A stretch of DNA of 35,453 nt from an uncultured Gemmiger sp. (GCA_944388125.1 CALXHO010000108.1:1-35453); one strand, 5' to 3'. Shown: positions 15,171 through 23,537, counted from the first letter of the stretch. Program-made: numbers and translations. The notes: generated by a model from the letters alone, not told the origin.

Positions 15171-15191
15171 ACGAATTCGGTTTGCTGTCAA
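15164..15191 (-). promoter_or_regulatory. Promoter of the GntR-ABC operon
   Basis: Minus strand TTGACA (15191-15186), 16-base spacer, TATTAT (15169-15164). The -10 lies within the right arm of the 14-bp inverted repeat. Confidence 0.8.
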
Positions 15192-15267
15192 GAGGATGAG
15201 GAAACTTTTTACAGATAACGAAGAGAGCAGGCGCAATAAAAGTGAAGGCTCCCATGAAAGCGCATAG

Positions 15268-15307
15268 AAAAAGGCGGCATACCCGATAAAAGGGTATGCC
15301 GCCTTTT
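15268..15307 (-). terminator. Terminator of the LRR-VWA-MoxR operon
   Basis: AAAGGCGGCATACCC (15270-15284) pairs with GGGTATGCCGCCTTT (15292-15306) around a seven-base loop; leftward it runs into TTTTTC. It lies about 20 bases past the MoxR stop. Confidence 0.9.
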
Positions 15308-15326
15308 GGCAATGAAAAAGAAATGA

Positions 15327-16865
15327 TCAGAAATCGTTGCTGTGTTCACCTTGGCGAATGTCGTCACGCTCCAGTTGTGCCAGAAGTTCATCATGGCTGT
15401 CATCCAGTAAAAGGGTGCGGCTGTATTTTTCAAAGCGCTCACATTCGTTTTCCGCCAGGAAGGGGGCGGAATCGGGACCCAAGGCCAGTTCGTTGACAAA
15501 GACAACCATTTCCTGCTGGTCAGCGAAAGCACGCTCCATAAAGTCAAAGGCAAATTCCAGAGCATCCGACGCGGCAGAAACGGCATCTTCCCGAGCGCGG
15601 ACCTGACGGTTGAATCCGGCACGCACGGCATCAAAGGCTTCATCCGGGTCAAAATCCGGCCCGATCTCCTTTGCCCAGTCCTGCAGAAGGGCGGCGGAGC
15701 GGCGGTGAATACCAAGTTCATATGGAGTCATTCGCCCGGCTGCCTTTTCCCGGTCAATGCGCGACAGTGTGTCAGAGCATTGATGCGCCAAGAGAGCGGC
15801 AGGGGAATCCTCCGGTGTGGCGGAGGAGAGAGCGCGTTTGAAGGAGCGCAGCTGCTGATAGCAGGCGTCAGTCACGGCGTCGGCCTCCCTTGCAGAGGAA
15901 AAGCGCACATTGAGCCCGGCCAGCAAAAGACTGACCAGGGACAGACGTTCATCAAAAGAAGCGTCCAGCGCACGGGCAACGACCTTGTCGGAGGGACGGC
16001 CCTGCAGAATATCCTCAATGCCGTAATCACTGCGATATTTTTTGTACAGTGCCCAGTAGGCGGCAAAGTCACGCATGACATCGGGGTGACGCAGATATTC
16101 GCCAATAACGGTTTCGTCCACCGGCAGGCCCAGAGCATCGCAGGTCACCAGCATGGCAGAGAGATCTTCCCACCCGCGGGCAGTGACAAACTGGACACCG
16201 TCCACATCCTGCTCCACCTTGTAGAAATGTTGAGGACGAAGCTCCAGATAGGCGAGGATGGCGGGGTGCAGCCGCTGGGCGCGGGCGTACTCCTGCCAGA
16301 CGCTGAGGTTGGGTTCCACGTCGATCCGGCGCACACGGTCAAGGGTAACAAGATCAAACTCCCGGACGGATTTGTTATACTCCGGAGGGTTCCCGGCGGC
16401 CACAATGATCCAACCTTCCGGAATCGCCTGGTTGCCGAAGGTTTTGTACTGCAGGAATTGCAGCATGGTAGGGGCCAGCGTTTCAGATACGCAGTTGATC
16501 TCATCGATGAAAAGGATTCCCTGCCGCAGCCCGGTCTGTTCCATTTTGGTATAGACGCTGGCAATGATCTCGCTCATGGTATATTCTGTCACACTGCGGG
16601 TCTTGCCATCAATGTCGCGCTGGCGGATAAAGGGGAGGCCGACAGCGCTCTGGCGGGTATGATGGGTGATGGTATAGGCGACCAGCGCGACGCCGCAGGC
16701 CCGGGCGGCCTGCTCTACGATCTGCGTTTTGCCGACGCCCGGAGGCCCCATCAGCAACAGCGGACGCTGACGCATGGCGGGAATGCGATAATTCCCGCCT
16801 TCATCCTTGGCCAGATAAGCCCGTACTGTTGTCTCAATCTCCTGTTTGGCTCGTTTGATATCCAT
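15327..16865 (-). CDS. MoxR-like AAA+ ATPase
   Basis: A 512-aa AAA+ ATPase of the MoxR group. Walker A GPPGVGKT is at residues 40-47, Walker B ILFIDEIN at 117-124 (Asp121, Glu122), and sensor 1 is the WIIVAAGNPPE segment near residue 150. MoxR ATPases act as chaperone-like remodelers and are nearly always paired with a VWA-domain partner, as here. The C-terminal 230 residues are helical and lack a recognised motif, making it longer than typical MoxR proteins (about 320-380 aa). The start ATG follows an AGGAAGG site. It is the last gene of a three-gene operon and follows the VWA gene by 36 bases. Confidence 0.9.
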   Translation of the reverse strand: MDIKRAKQEIETTVRAYLAKDEGGNYRIPAMRQRPLLLMGPPGVGKTQIVEQAARACGVALVAYTITHHTRQSAVGLPFIRQRDIDGKTRSVTEYTMSEIIASVYTKMEQTGLRQGILFIDEINCVSETLAPTMLQFLQYKTFGNQAIPEGWIIVAAGNPPEYNKSVREFDLVTLDRVRRIDVEPNLSVWQEYARAQRLHPAILAYLELRPQHFYKVEQDVDGVQFVTARGWEDLSAMLVTCDALGLPVDETVIGEYLRHPDVMRDFAAYWALYKKYRSDYGIEDILQGRPSDKVVARALDASFDERLSLVSLLLAGLNVRFSSAREADAVTDACYQQLRSFKRALSSATPEDSPAALLAHQCSDTLSRIDREKAAGRMTPYELGIHRRSAALLQDWAKEIGPDFDPDEAFDAVRAGFNRQVRAREDAVSAASDALEFAFDFMERAFADQQEMVVFVNELALGPDSAPFLAENECERFEKYSRTLLLDDSHDELLAQLERDDIRQGEHSNDF

Positions 16866-16901
16866 TTGCGATCAACCTTCCTGACAATGGTTTGCGGAGC
16901 G

Positions 16902-18272
16902 TTATAGCTGGGGAAGCTCGTCAAGATCATCCGGCAGAGTAAAATCAGGCAGCTTGGGGGCCTGAGGCTTGATGAACTCGTCGGGCTCCAGGGTCAGCCG
17001 CATGGCCCATGGGGGGACGTCGGGCACGGGTTCTCCGGTGTCCAGAAACAAAAACGCAACATCATACGGCGGCCGTCGGGCAGGGTATATCCCCTTGCCG
17101 TCGGTGAAGTACAGCACACCCTGTAGATCCCGGAGCGTGCCCAGCTTCCGGAGTTCGTCGATACGGGTAAAAGCGGGACGGAAATCTGTACCTCCGCCGC
17201 CCTTCAACACAAAATCGCTGGCATAGCGATCCAACGCGTTCAGATCAGAGAGCAGTGTCTCGCTGCGCACGGCGTCATCACATTGGAGTACCAGAATACG
17301 GCAATGGACAAAAAAGGTTTCCGTTGTTTTCAAAATGGCGAAAGTCTCTTTCAAAAAAGCTTTTACCAAATCTCCGGAGGTGGATTCGCTGGTATCCAAA
17401 ACAATGACAAGATCACGAACCCGCTTGCTTTCCCGCGTCTCCAGCGGTTCAATCAGCGGCATATTGCCGTAGGTGCGCAGACCATAACTGTAATATCCCA
17501 GATCAAATTCATCAAGATCCAGGTGGGGTTCTTCCCGCCATACGGCAAAACGACGAAGAAAATCCCGGTACAGCTTGCGCCCGCGGCCGGCCTGAACCTG
17601 AGCCTCCAATGCAGTGGCCGCCTCGGCATCTGAAGCACGGGAGCCGCCCTGCTGCATGGAAAGCTGCGTCTCGCGGCCCAGCTGTTCCCAGCGTTTGCCC
17701 TGCATCTGTGCGGAAGGAGCATCGGGATCTTTAGGCCAGGAACTGTGGTCATCGCAGTAGAACTCCTGATGCAGACGGGTGAGCTCCTCGGCGTCCAAGG
17801 TACAGAGTTCCCGATAAACGGGGCCGGCGCTCAGAAGGCGGAAGCGCTGGGCAAGGTCGGCATAGGTTTTTTGCCGCAGCCATCCTACCGAGCGCTTGAG
17901 AGCAGTAATGTTCAGATGATCCAGTACATTCTCCACGCAGATGTCACAGGCGATTCCCCAAAGGACCGGGTCACGATCCCCGCGCAGCCAGAGATGGCGA
18001 AACACGCAATGCAGCACACTGTGCAGATAGGCGCGGGGCAGGTACTTGCGGTTGCTGCGGTAGATGCGCAGCAACCAGGACGGTGCAAAGTACAGTACGG
18101 CGCCATCGGTTGCAAAACTGCGCAGCGAAGGCTTGGAGATCGGGGAGAGGGCGCAGAGAGCGGCGTTCATATAGGGCAGGGCCAGATAGAGGTCCCCGCG
18201 CACTGCGGCAAAAACCTTTTGAGCCATGGTTTCTTCCCATTCCGCCTGGGTCTGCACATGCTTTTCAGACAA
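16902..18272 (-). CDS. VWA-like / DUF2201 putative metallopeptidase-domain protein
   Basis: A 456-aa soluble protein with two parts. Residues about 10-200 resemble the DUF2201 metallopeptidase-like domain, with H84-S-V-L-H88 and H93; the catalytic Glu of an HExxH motif is Ser85 here, so peptidase activity is doubtful. Residues about 285-435 are a VWA-like domain with an intact MIDAS: D293-x-S295-x-S297, T362 (GGGGTD) and D391 (FTDGKG). VWA domains give metal-dependent protein contacts and are the usual adaptor for MoxR ATPases. The start is TTG 18272, set by an excellent AAAGGAGG site eight bases upstream. It follows the LRR gene by 34 bases. Confidence 0.88.
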   Translation of the reverse strand: MSEKHVQTQAEWEETMAQKVFAAVRGDLYLALPYMNAALCALSPISKPSLRSFATDGAVLYFAPSWLLRIYRSNRKYLPRAYLHSVLHCVFRHLWLRGDRDPVLWGIACDICVENVLDHLNITALKRSVGWLRQKTYADLAQRFRLLSAGPVYRELCTLDAEELTRLHQEFYCDDHSSWPKDPDAPSAQMQGKRWEQLGRETQLSMQQGGSRASDAEAATALEAQVQAGRGRKLYRDFLRRFAVWREEPHLDLDEFDLGYYSYGLRTYGNMPLIEPLETRESKRVRDLVIVLDTSESTSGDLVKAFLKETFAILKTTETFFVHCRILVLQCDDAVRSETLLSDLNALDRYASDFVLKGGGGTDFRPAFTRIDELRKLGTLRDLQGVLYFTDGKGIYPARRPPYDVAFLFLDTGEPVPDVPPWAMRLTLEPDEFIKPQAPKLPDFTLPDDLDELPQL

Positions 18273-18306
18273 GATGTTCGCCTCCTTTCCTCAAGAGTTT
18301 GATCTG

Positions 18307-19266
18307 TCAGAGATCATCAAAGCTGTACCGTTTCGGTGCCCGGCGGGCGGTTTTGCCGCGGCTCAAAAACAGTGCGGCACCGGCACCGAATCCTCGCTGA
18401 CCGCAGATTTCGGCAGCCGCGGTACGGCTGGCATCATCTAGGATACCAAGATCACAGGCAAAGCGCAGGCCGTCCAGATCGCGGACGTTGATATACGGTT
18501 CCAAGGCGGTCAGGACATGGCTGCGCAGATAATTCAGATAGGTGTTTCGTGCTTCCGGAGAGAGAGCATAGGGGTAGCGGATCCGTTCCATGGCAATGCG
18601 GCAGAGCTTCTCCGGCGTTTCGCCCACACAAGCCTGCTCAAAGGAACGGTCATACTCTGCAGCATTCAGTCGGGCGCCATCAAAGCATTGGCGATAGCGG
18701 TATCCTTCTCCCTCGATGCTGTGATTAAAGATGTGAGCGGGAGTATTTTCATCAAGAAATTCAAAATACTCCGGAAAAAACAATCGCGCCAGGATCTGGC
18801 CATCGGCAACAAATTCCGCATTGATGTCCGCGCTGATGCTGCCAATCAGCTTTTTCAGCCCGGAAGGTTCAGATGGGGCGCAGCGCAGGGCAATGCAATC
18901 CAAACTGCGGCAATTGATGAACACGTCGCTGCCGATAGATTCACAGCTGGGGCCCAGTTCCAGCCGGCGCAGGCTGCGGCAGTTATAAAAGGCTGCGCTG
19001 TCCAGAACAGTCACGGTATCGGGGAGGGTAACCTCCTCGACAAAGTTGCCGCAGATACAGTGCAAAGAATCAGCTTCCATGCCGTCCGGCAGAGAAAGCG
19101 TCCCGGTCTGGTGCCTTTTTTCCGCAAAACAGTAAGGGCCGATTTGGGTGACAGGTAGACCCTCAATGGAGGCGGGAAGAACGGGACAAGGGGAGTCGCC
19201 GTATACCTTCAGTAATCGCGCGCCGTCCCGGCATGGCTGCCATTCATATCCAAGAGAAAAAATCAT
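18307..19266 (-). CDS. Leucine-rich repeat protein (BspA/LRR_5-like), cytoplasmic
   Basis: A 319-aa protein. Residues about 20-135 contain LRR_5-type repeats (LPASIEGLPVTQIGPYCF, VTLPDTVTVLDSAAFYNC, LELGPSCESIGSDVFINC), a solenoid used for protein binding. Residues about 160-319 are predicted helical with no known motif. There is no signal peptide or anchor, unlike surface BspA proteins, so it should be cytosolic. I start at ATG 19266 (MIFSLGYEW) after AAAGGGGG; the in-frame extension to 19689 crosses the promoter and the MATE gene and is rejected. It is the first gene of the operon with the VWA and MoxR genes, suggesting an adaptor or substrate role there. Confidence 0.8.
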   Translation of the reverse strand: MIFSLGYEWQPCRDGARLLKVYGDSPCPVLPASIEGLPVTQIGPYCFAEKRHQTGTLSLPDGMEADSLHCICGNFVEEVTLPDTVTVLDSAAFYNCRSLRRLELGPSCESIGSDVFINCRSLDCIALRCAPSEPSGLKKLIGSISADINAEFVADGQILARLFFPEYFEFLDENTPAHIFNHSIEGEGYRYRQCFDGARLNAAEYDRSFEQACVGETPEKLCRIAMERIRYPYALSPEARNTYLNYLRSHVLTALEPYINVRDLDGLRFACDLGILDDASRTAAAEICGQRGFGAGAALFLSRGKTARRAPKRYSFDDL

Positions 19267-19276
19267 CGCCGCCCCC

Positions 19277-19305
19277 TTTACAATACTGCCATTATAGCAT
19301 AAAAT
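19277..19305 (+). promoter_or_regulatory. Promoter of the MATE transporter gene
   Basis: TTTACA (19277-19282), 17-base spacer, TAAAAT (19300-19305). It overlaps the opposing promoter of the LRR operon almost completely. Confidence 0.55.
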
Positions 19306-19318
19306 AGCCGCTAGGCAA
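19291..19318 (-). promoter_or_regulatory. Promoter of the LRR-VWA-MoxR operon
   Basis: Minus strand TTGCCT (19318-19313), 16-base spacer, TATAAT (19296-19291), about 25 bases before the LRR gene start. Confidence 0.7.
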
Positions 19319-19375
19319 GAGAAACGCATACAGGTTAAAACCATGTGAAAGCAGGGGAAAGGGAGGACGCTTTTT

Positions 19376-20752
19376 ATGCCGCGGGCATATCGCCAGGGGG
19401 ATATTCTGACAGGAAACATCCCCACGCAACTGATCTTGTTTTTTCTGCCGGTCTGGTTCGGAACCTTTTTCCAGCAGCTGTACAATACGGCAGATACACT
19501 GATCGTCGGAAACTGCGTGGGTACGCAGGCATTGGCGGCAGTGGGCGCCACGGGAGCACTGACACAGCTTCTCATCGGCATTTTTACGGGATTGTGCAGC
19601 GGAGCCAGTGTGGTGGTGGCGCAGAGTTTTGGCGCAAAGGATGCCAACAGAATCTCCCGGCAGATCCACACATCCATTGCCCTTGCCATTGCGGGCGGAC
19701 TCTTGCTGATGGTGCTGGGGCTGGCAGGGGCTCGGGTGGCTCTTTCCTGGATGAATACCCCGGCGGATGTGCTGGATGACGCGGCACTTTACCTGCGGAT
19801 CTACTTTCTGGGCATGGTTCCTCAGATGCTGTATAACATGGGAACCAGTATTCTGCGGGCGGTGGGAGATTCCAAGCGGCCGCTGTATTTTCTGATCATT
19901 GCCTCGCTGGTCAACATTGTGTTTGACCTGATTTTTGTGGCGGGCTTTCGCTGGGGCGTTGCCGGCGCGGCAGCGGCTACGGTGTTGAGCCAGATCGCCA
20001 GTGCAGTTCTGACACTGCGATGCCTGACTGGCGCTCCGGAAATGCCCTGGCATCTGGACTGGGACAAGCTCAGTCTGGAGCCTGCAGCCCTGGGGGCAAT
20101 CTGCCGGATTGGCCTTCCCACAGCGGCGCAGAGCGCTCTTTACAGCATCAGCAACATTATGATCCAAAGCAGCATCAACGGCTTTGGGACCACAGCGGTG
20201 GCGGCCTGGGGCGTTTATGGAAAAATTGACTTCTTGTTCTGGATGACAGTCAACTCCCTTGGCATTTCCGTCACAACTTTCGCGGGACAGAATTTTGGCG
20301 CGGGGCTGTATGACCGGGTGAAAAAGGGAACAACAATTTGCCTGGGGATTACGGCGGCAATCACTGTCTGCCTAAGCGCGGGGCTGTATCTGGCGGCAGA
20401 ACTGCTGTTCGGAATTTTTACCCCCGACGAGGCGGTCCTGCTTCAGGGAGTGGAAATGCTGCATGTCCTGGCGCCAATGTATATCACATATATCTGTATC
20501 GAGATCCTGTCTGGCACACTCCGGGGATGTGGGGATGTAACGGTTCCCACCGTGATTACCTGCTTCCTGGTTTGCGGGCTGCGTCTGGTATGGCTGTTGG
20601 CAGTTGTTCCGCTGCATCCGGCGGTGTGGATGGTGGAGTGCAGCTATCCCATTTCGTGGATCCCGGCGTCCCTGTGCTTCATCGGATATTATCTGGCCGG
20701 CGGATGGCTGAAGCGGCGCATTGAAGCCCAGCGGGCTGCGAAATCTGTTTGA
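19376..20752 (+). CDS. MATE family efflux transporter
   Basis: A 458-aa multidrug and toxin extrusion protein with about twelve membrane helices in two six-helix halves. Family landmarks are the opening GNIPTQLILFFLPVWFGTF, the NTADTLIVGN loop near residue 40 and the GQNFGAG loop near residue 305. It would exchange cationic drugs or metabolites for Na+ or H+; the natural substrate is unknown. GGGAGG lies nine bases before the ATG. It is a single gene, divergent from the LRR operon with overlapping promoters, and ends at the terminator 20775-20828. Confidence 0.93.
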   Translation: MPRAYRQGDILTGNIPTQLILFFLPVWFGTFFQQLYNTADTLIVGNCVGTQALAAVGATGALTQLLIGIFTGLCSGASVVVAQSFGAKDANRISRQIHTSIALAIAGGLLLMVLGLAGARVALSWMNTPADVLDDAALYLRIYFLGMVPQMLYNMGTSILRAVGDSKRPLYFLIIASLVNIVFDLIFVAGFRWGVAGAAAATVLSQIASAVLTLRCLTGAPEMPWHLDWDKLSLEPAALGAICRIGLPTAAQSALYSISNIMIQSSINGFGTTAVAAWGVYGKIDFLFWMTVNSLGISVTTFAGQNFGAGLYDRVKKGTTICLGITAAITVCLSAGLYLAAELLFGIFTPDEAVLLQGVEMLHVLAPMYITYICIEILSGTLRGCGDVTVPTVITCFLVCGLRLVWLLAVVPLHPAVWMVECSYPISWIPASLCFIGYYLAGGWLKRRIEAQRAAKSV

Positions 20753-20774
20753 GATGTAAAAACCTGACAACAAC

Positions 20775-20828
20775 AAAAATTCCCGTCTCGGCTGGCACGG
20801 TGCAGTGCCGCCGGGACGGGAATTTTTT
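20775..20828. terminator. Bidirectional terminator between MATE and glnS
   Basis: AAAAATTCCCGTC (20775-20787) pairs with GACGGGAATTTTT (20815-20827) enclosing a GGCAC/GTGCC stem. T tracts follow on both strands. Confidence 0.9.
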
Positions 20829-20843
20829 ATTGAGAAAGCTGAA

Positions 20844-22505
20844 TCACAGTTTGAAACTGTCCTTCAGAGTGACGATACGGTTGTAGACGCCGGGCAGACG
20901 GCTGTCGGGCGTGAAGTAGCCGGTGCGCACAAACTGGAAGCGCTCGCCAGGTTGTGCGTCCTTCAGGCATTCCTCCAGCTTGGCATGGGGAATGGTGACA
21001 ACACTTTCCGGGTTGAGATATTCCTTGAAATCCACACCGTCCGGCAGAACGACCATGTTCTGTTCGGTGAACAGTTTATCGTACAGACGGACTTCTGCGT
21101 CAATGCAGTGCTCGCAGCTGAGCCAGTGGATGGTGCCGCGCACCTTGCGGCCGTCGGCCGGGTTGCCATTCCGGGTTTCCAGATCGGCCTCAGCATGAAC
21201 GGCAAGAATATTGCCGTCGGCATCCTTGTCCACACCGGTGCAGCGCACCAGATAGGCCCCCATCAGGCGGACTTCACTGCCGATGGAGAGACGCTTGAAT
21301 TTCGGCGGCGGTACCTCAAAGAAGTCGCTGCGGTCGATCCAGAGCTCGCGAGTAAAGGCAGCGGCGCGGGTGGTAGAGTCGTTGGCGTCGCGGTTTGGGT
21401 TGTTGGGAAGATCGAAATATTCGCACTGATCAGCAGGATAGTTGTCAATGATCAGCTTGATGGGATCCAGCACAGCAATGCGGCGCTGAGCTCCCAGCTC
21501 CAGTTCAGCACGGAGAACGGCCTCCAGCTGACGCATGTCCACCAGGCTGTCGGCTTTGGAAATGCCTGCCTGCTGTACAAAGGTAAAGATGCTGGTAGGG
21601 GTATAACCGCGGCGGCGAAGGCCGGACAGAGTCGGCATGCGGGGGTCGTCCCAACCGTCAACGATGCCCTTCTCCACCAGTTCCCGCAGATAGCGCTTGC
21701 TCATGACCGTGTTGGTTACATTCAGGCGGGCAAACTCTCGCTGCTTGGGGAACTCTCCGCCCACCGTATTGCGGATAACCCACTCGTAGAGGGGACGGTG
21801 ATTCTCAAATTCTAGGCTGCACAGCGAATGGGTGATGCCTTCAATGGCATCCTGAATGGGATGCGCAAAATCATACAGGGGATAGATGCACCATTTGTCG
21901 CCCTGGCGGTGATGATGTACATGCTTGATGCGGTAGATCGCAGGATCGCGCATGTTCATGTTGGGGCTGGCCAGATCGATTTTGGCGCGCAGGGTTTTTT
22001 CGCCATCGGCAAATTCGCCGGCACGCATACGGCGGAAGAGATCAAGATTCTCTTCCGGAGTGCGGTCACGATAAGGGCTGGGACGGCTGGGCTTGCCGGC
22101 GTCGTTGCCACGGTATTCCTGCATCTGTTCCCGGGGCAGATCATCCACATAGGCTTTGCCTTCCAGGATCAGCTTCTCTGCAAATTCATAGCACTTTTCA
22201 AAATAATCGCTGCCATAGAAAATGCCGCCATTTGGTTCAGCCCCCAGCCATTTCAGGTCTGCCAGAATGCTCTGGACATACTCGTCATCCTCACGGGCGG
22301 GGTTGGTATCGTCAAAGCGAAGATTGAATTTGCCGCCATAAGTTTTGGCAACCATATAGTTGATGAAGATTGCCTTGGCAGAGCCGATGTGCAGATAACC
22401 GTTGGGCTCAGGAGGAAACCGGGTATGGATTTCCTTGACCTTACCCTCGGCAAGATCGGCGTCGATGATTTCAGTCAGAAAATTGGAAAATTTTTCGTCA
22501 GCCAT
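20844..22505 (-). CDS. glnS: Glutaminyl-tRNA synthetase
   Basis: A 553-aa class I synthetase charging tRNA-Gln directly with glutamine. The HIGH motif appears as HIGS at residues 39-42 in PEPNGYLHIGSAKA, the KMSKS loop as VMSKR near residue 265, and the C-terminal anticodon-binding beta-barrels cover about residues 340-553. Length and motifs match bacterial GlnRS. The start is ATG 22505 with GGAGTGG upstream rather than the in-frame 22520. Most Firmicutes lack glnS and amidate Glu-tRNA-Gln with GatCAB; some Clostridia have acquired GlnRS, and whether gatCAB also exists in this genome cannot be seen here. Confidence 0.95.
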   Translation of the reverse strand: MADEKFSNFLTEIIDADLAEGKVKEIHTRFPPEPNGYLHIGSAKAIFINYMVAKTYGGKFNLRFDDTNPAREDDEYVQSILADLKWLGAEPNGGIFYGSDYFEKCYEFAEKLILEGKAYVDDLPREQMQEYRGNDAGKPSRPSPYRDRTPEENLDLFRRMRAGEFADGEKTLRAKIDLASPNMNMRDPAIYRIKHVHHHRQGDKWCIYPLYDFAHPIQDAIEGITHSLCSLEFENHRPLYEWVIRNTVGGEFPKQREFARLNVTNTVMSKRYLRELVEKGIVDGWDDPRMPTLSGLRRRGYTPTSIFTFVQQAGISKADSLVDMRQLEAVLRAELELGAQRRIAVLDPIKLIIDNYPADQCEYFDLPNNPNRDANDSTTRAAAFTRELWIDRSDFFEVPPPKFKRLSIGSEVRLMGAYLVRCTGVDKDADGNILAVHAEADLETRNGNPADGRKVRGTIHWLSCEHCIDAEVRLYDKLFTEQNMVVLPDGVDFKEYLNPESVVTIPHAKLEECLKDAQPGERFQFVRTGYFTPDSRLPGVYNRIVTLKDSFKL

Positions 22506-22526
22506 AATTCCACTCCACAATCCAAT

Positions 22527-22551
22527 ATTATAAAAGGATTATCCTATTTTA
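22527..22551 (-). promoter_or_regulatory. glnS -10 region with small dyad
   Basis: A minus-strand TATAAT lies at about 22533-22528, some 25 bases before the ATG. Its spacer contains AGGAT-A-ATCCT, a small inverted repeat. No good -35 is visible, so either the promoter is extended or activator dependent, or glnS is read from xpt. No T-box features were found. Confidence 0.4.
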
Positions 22552-22576
22552 CACTAGATCAAGCCTTTGTGCAAGT

Positions 22577-22616
22577 TTGGCCCTTCTGAAGAAAGGCCAA
22601 TCGCTCCGCATGCGAT
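22577..22616 (-). terminator. Tandem hairpins after xpt
   Basis: Immediately after the xpt stop, the minus-strand RNA can form ATCGC/GCGAT (22616-22600) and then a ten-pair TTGGCC-based stem (22600-22577) with a four-base loop. There is no T tract, so this may be a weak terminator or an mRNA end protector between xpt and glnS. Confidence 0.45.
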
Positions 22617-22617
22617 T

Positions 22618-23193
22618 TTATTGCTGTCGGAAAGTGAGGGAGTTATCATCCATGTGATCGACAATGGCAAGGCTGGCAAGCTTGTAACCCGCTGCACGCA
22701 GCTCAGCGCCGCCGGGCTGGAATCCCTTCTCAATGCAGATGCCGATGCCGCCGACAGTCACACCCGCCTGGCGGCAGACATCCAAAAGCCCGCGCATGGC
22801 TTTGCCGTTAGCCAGAAAGTCATCCACAATCAGAACCTTATCGTCAGGAGAAAGGAACTTTCGGGCAAGAGTGATGTCATAATCCCGTCCGTATGTATAA
22901 GAATGCACAACAGAGGTGTAGACCTCGCCGTCAATGTTTTTGCTCTTTGCTTTTTTGGCAAAGACGACGGGAACGCCAAAATGACGGGCGGTCATGCATG
23001 CAATGGCAATGCCGGAAGCTTCGATCGTCAAAATTTTTGTGATGCCGTCCTGTCCGAAAATGCGATAAAATTCCTGCCCGATCTGATCCAAAAGCTCGAC
23101 ATCAAGCTGATGATTCAAAAAACAATCGACTTTCAGTACATTTCCGGGACGTACCTGACCCTCGCGCAGGATGCGCTCTTCCAGCAGTTTCAT
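22618..23193 (-). CDS. xpt: Xanthine phosphoribosyltransferase
   Basis: A 191-aa salvage enzyme converting xanthine and PRPP to XMP. The PRPP-binding motif VLIVDDFLANGKA is near residues 122-134 and the opening MKLLEERILREGQVRPGNVLKVD matches Firmicute Xpt closely; length is typical. AAAGGGG precedes the ATG. It has a promoter at 23269-23297. In B. subtilis xpt is controlled by a guanine riboswitch; the short leader here (about 70 bases) shows two small hairpins but no purine aptamer consensus. Together with guaB it feeds GMP synthesis. Confidence 0.95.
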   Translation of the reverse strand: MKLLEERILREGQVRPGNVLKVDCFLNHQLDVELLDQIGQEFYRIFGQDGITKILTIEASGIAIACMTARHFGVPVVFAKKAKSKNIDGEVYTSVVHSYTYGRDYDITLARKFLSPDDKVLIVDDFLANGKAMRGLLDVCRQAGVTVGGIGICIEKGFQPGGAELRAAGYKLASLAIVDHMDDNSLTFRQQ

Positions 23194-23268
23194 ACTAACC
23201 CCTTTCGGCCTTTCCAGCAGGCCTGATATCCGTTTGTCCGCAGATGCGGCAATAAAGATTTATCCTCT

Positions 23269-23297
23269 ATTATGCCAAAATTCGGCAGTATTTGCAA
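23269..23297 (-). promoter_or_regulatory. xpt promoter
   Basis: Minus strand TTGCAA (23297-23292), 17-base spacer, CATAAT (23274-23269). The leader includes CCGCA/TGCGG and GGCCT/AGGCC hairpins, the second just before the ribosome site. Confidence 0.65.
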
Positions 23298-23417
23298 TCC
23301 CTATTTTATAGATGCATTTGGGCATATTGCCTGGCTGATAACATTTTGTAACTAATATTTATGTAAAATGACCACAAAAATGAATAAATCGTAAATAAAC
23401 TATGGCGAATTGATGCA

Positions 23418-23446
23418 TTGAAGTAAAAAAAGGCCAGCGGTATAAT
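23418..23446 (+). promoter_or_regulatory. livJ promoter
   Basis: TTGAAG (23418-23423), 17-base spacer, TATAAT (23441-23446); leader of about 85 bases. The remainder of the 340-base gap between xpt and livJ (23298-23417) is AT-rich and holds no ORF I can support. Confidence 0.75.
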
Positions 23447-23537
23447 AAAAAACATATTACAGTGTATTTGTGCAATTTCCTCTTGGCATCGTCCAAAAGG
23501 GGAGGGTACGCTGTAAATATTCTAGGAGGGATATATC

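Noticed and set aside
18307-19689. A longer LRR protein starting at 19689
   Set aside because: The added 141 residues run through the divergent promoters and the first 314 bases of the MATE gene and do not look like a protein; ATG 19266 has a ribosome site.
22506-22617. T-box leader before glnS
   Set aside because: No T-box sequence, specifier loop or antiterminator could be found in the 112-base interval.
23194-23297. Guanine riboswitch before xpt
   Set aside because: The predicted leader is about 70 bases and shows only two small hairpins, without the aptamer junction sequences.
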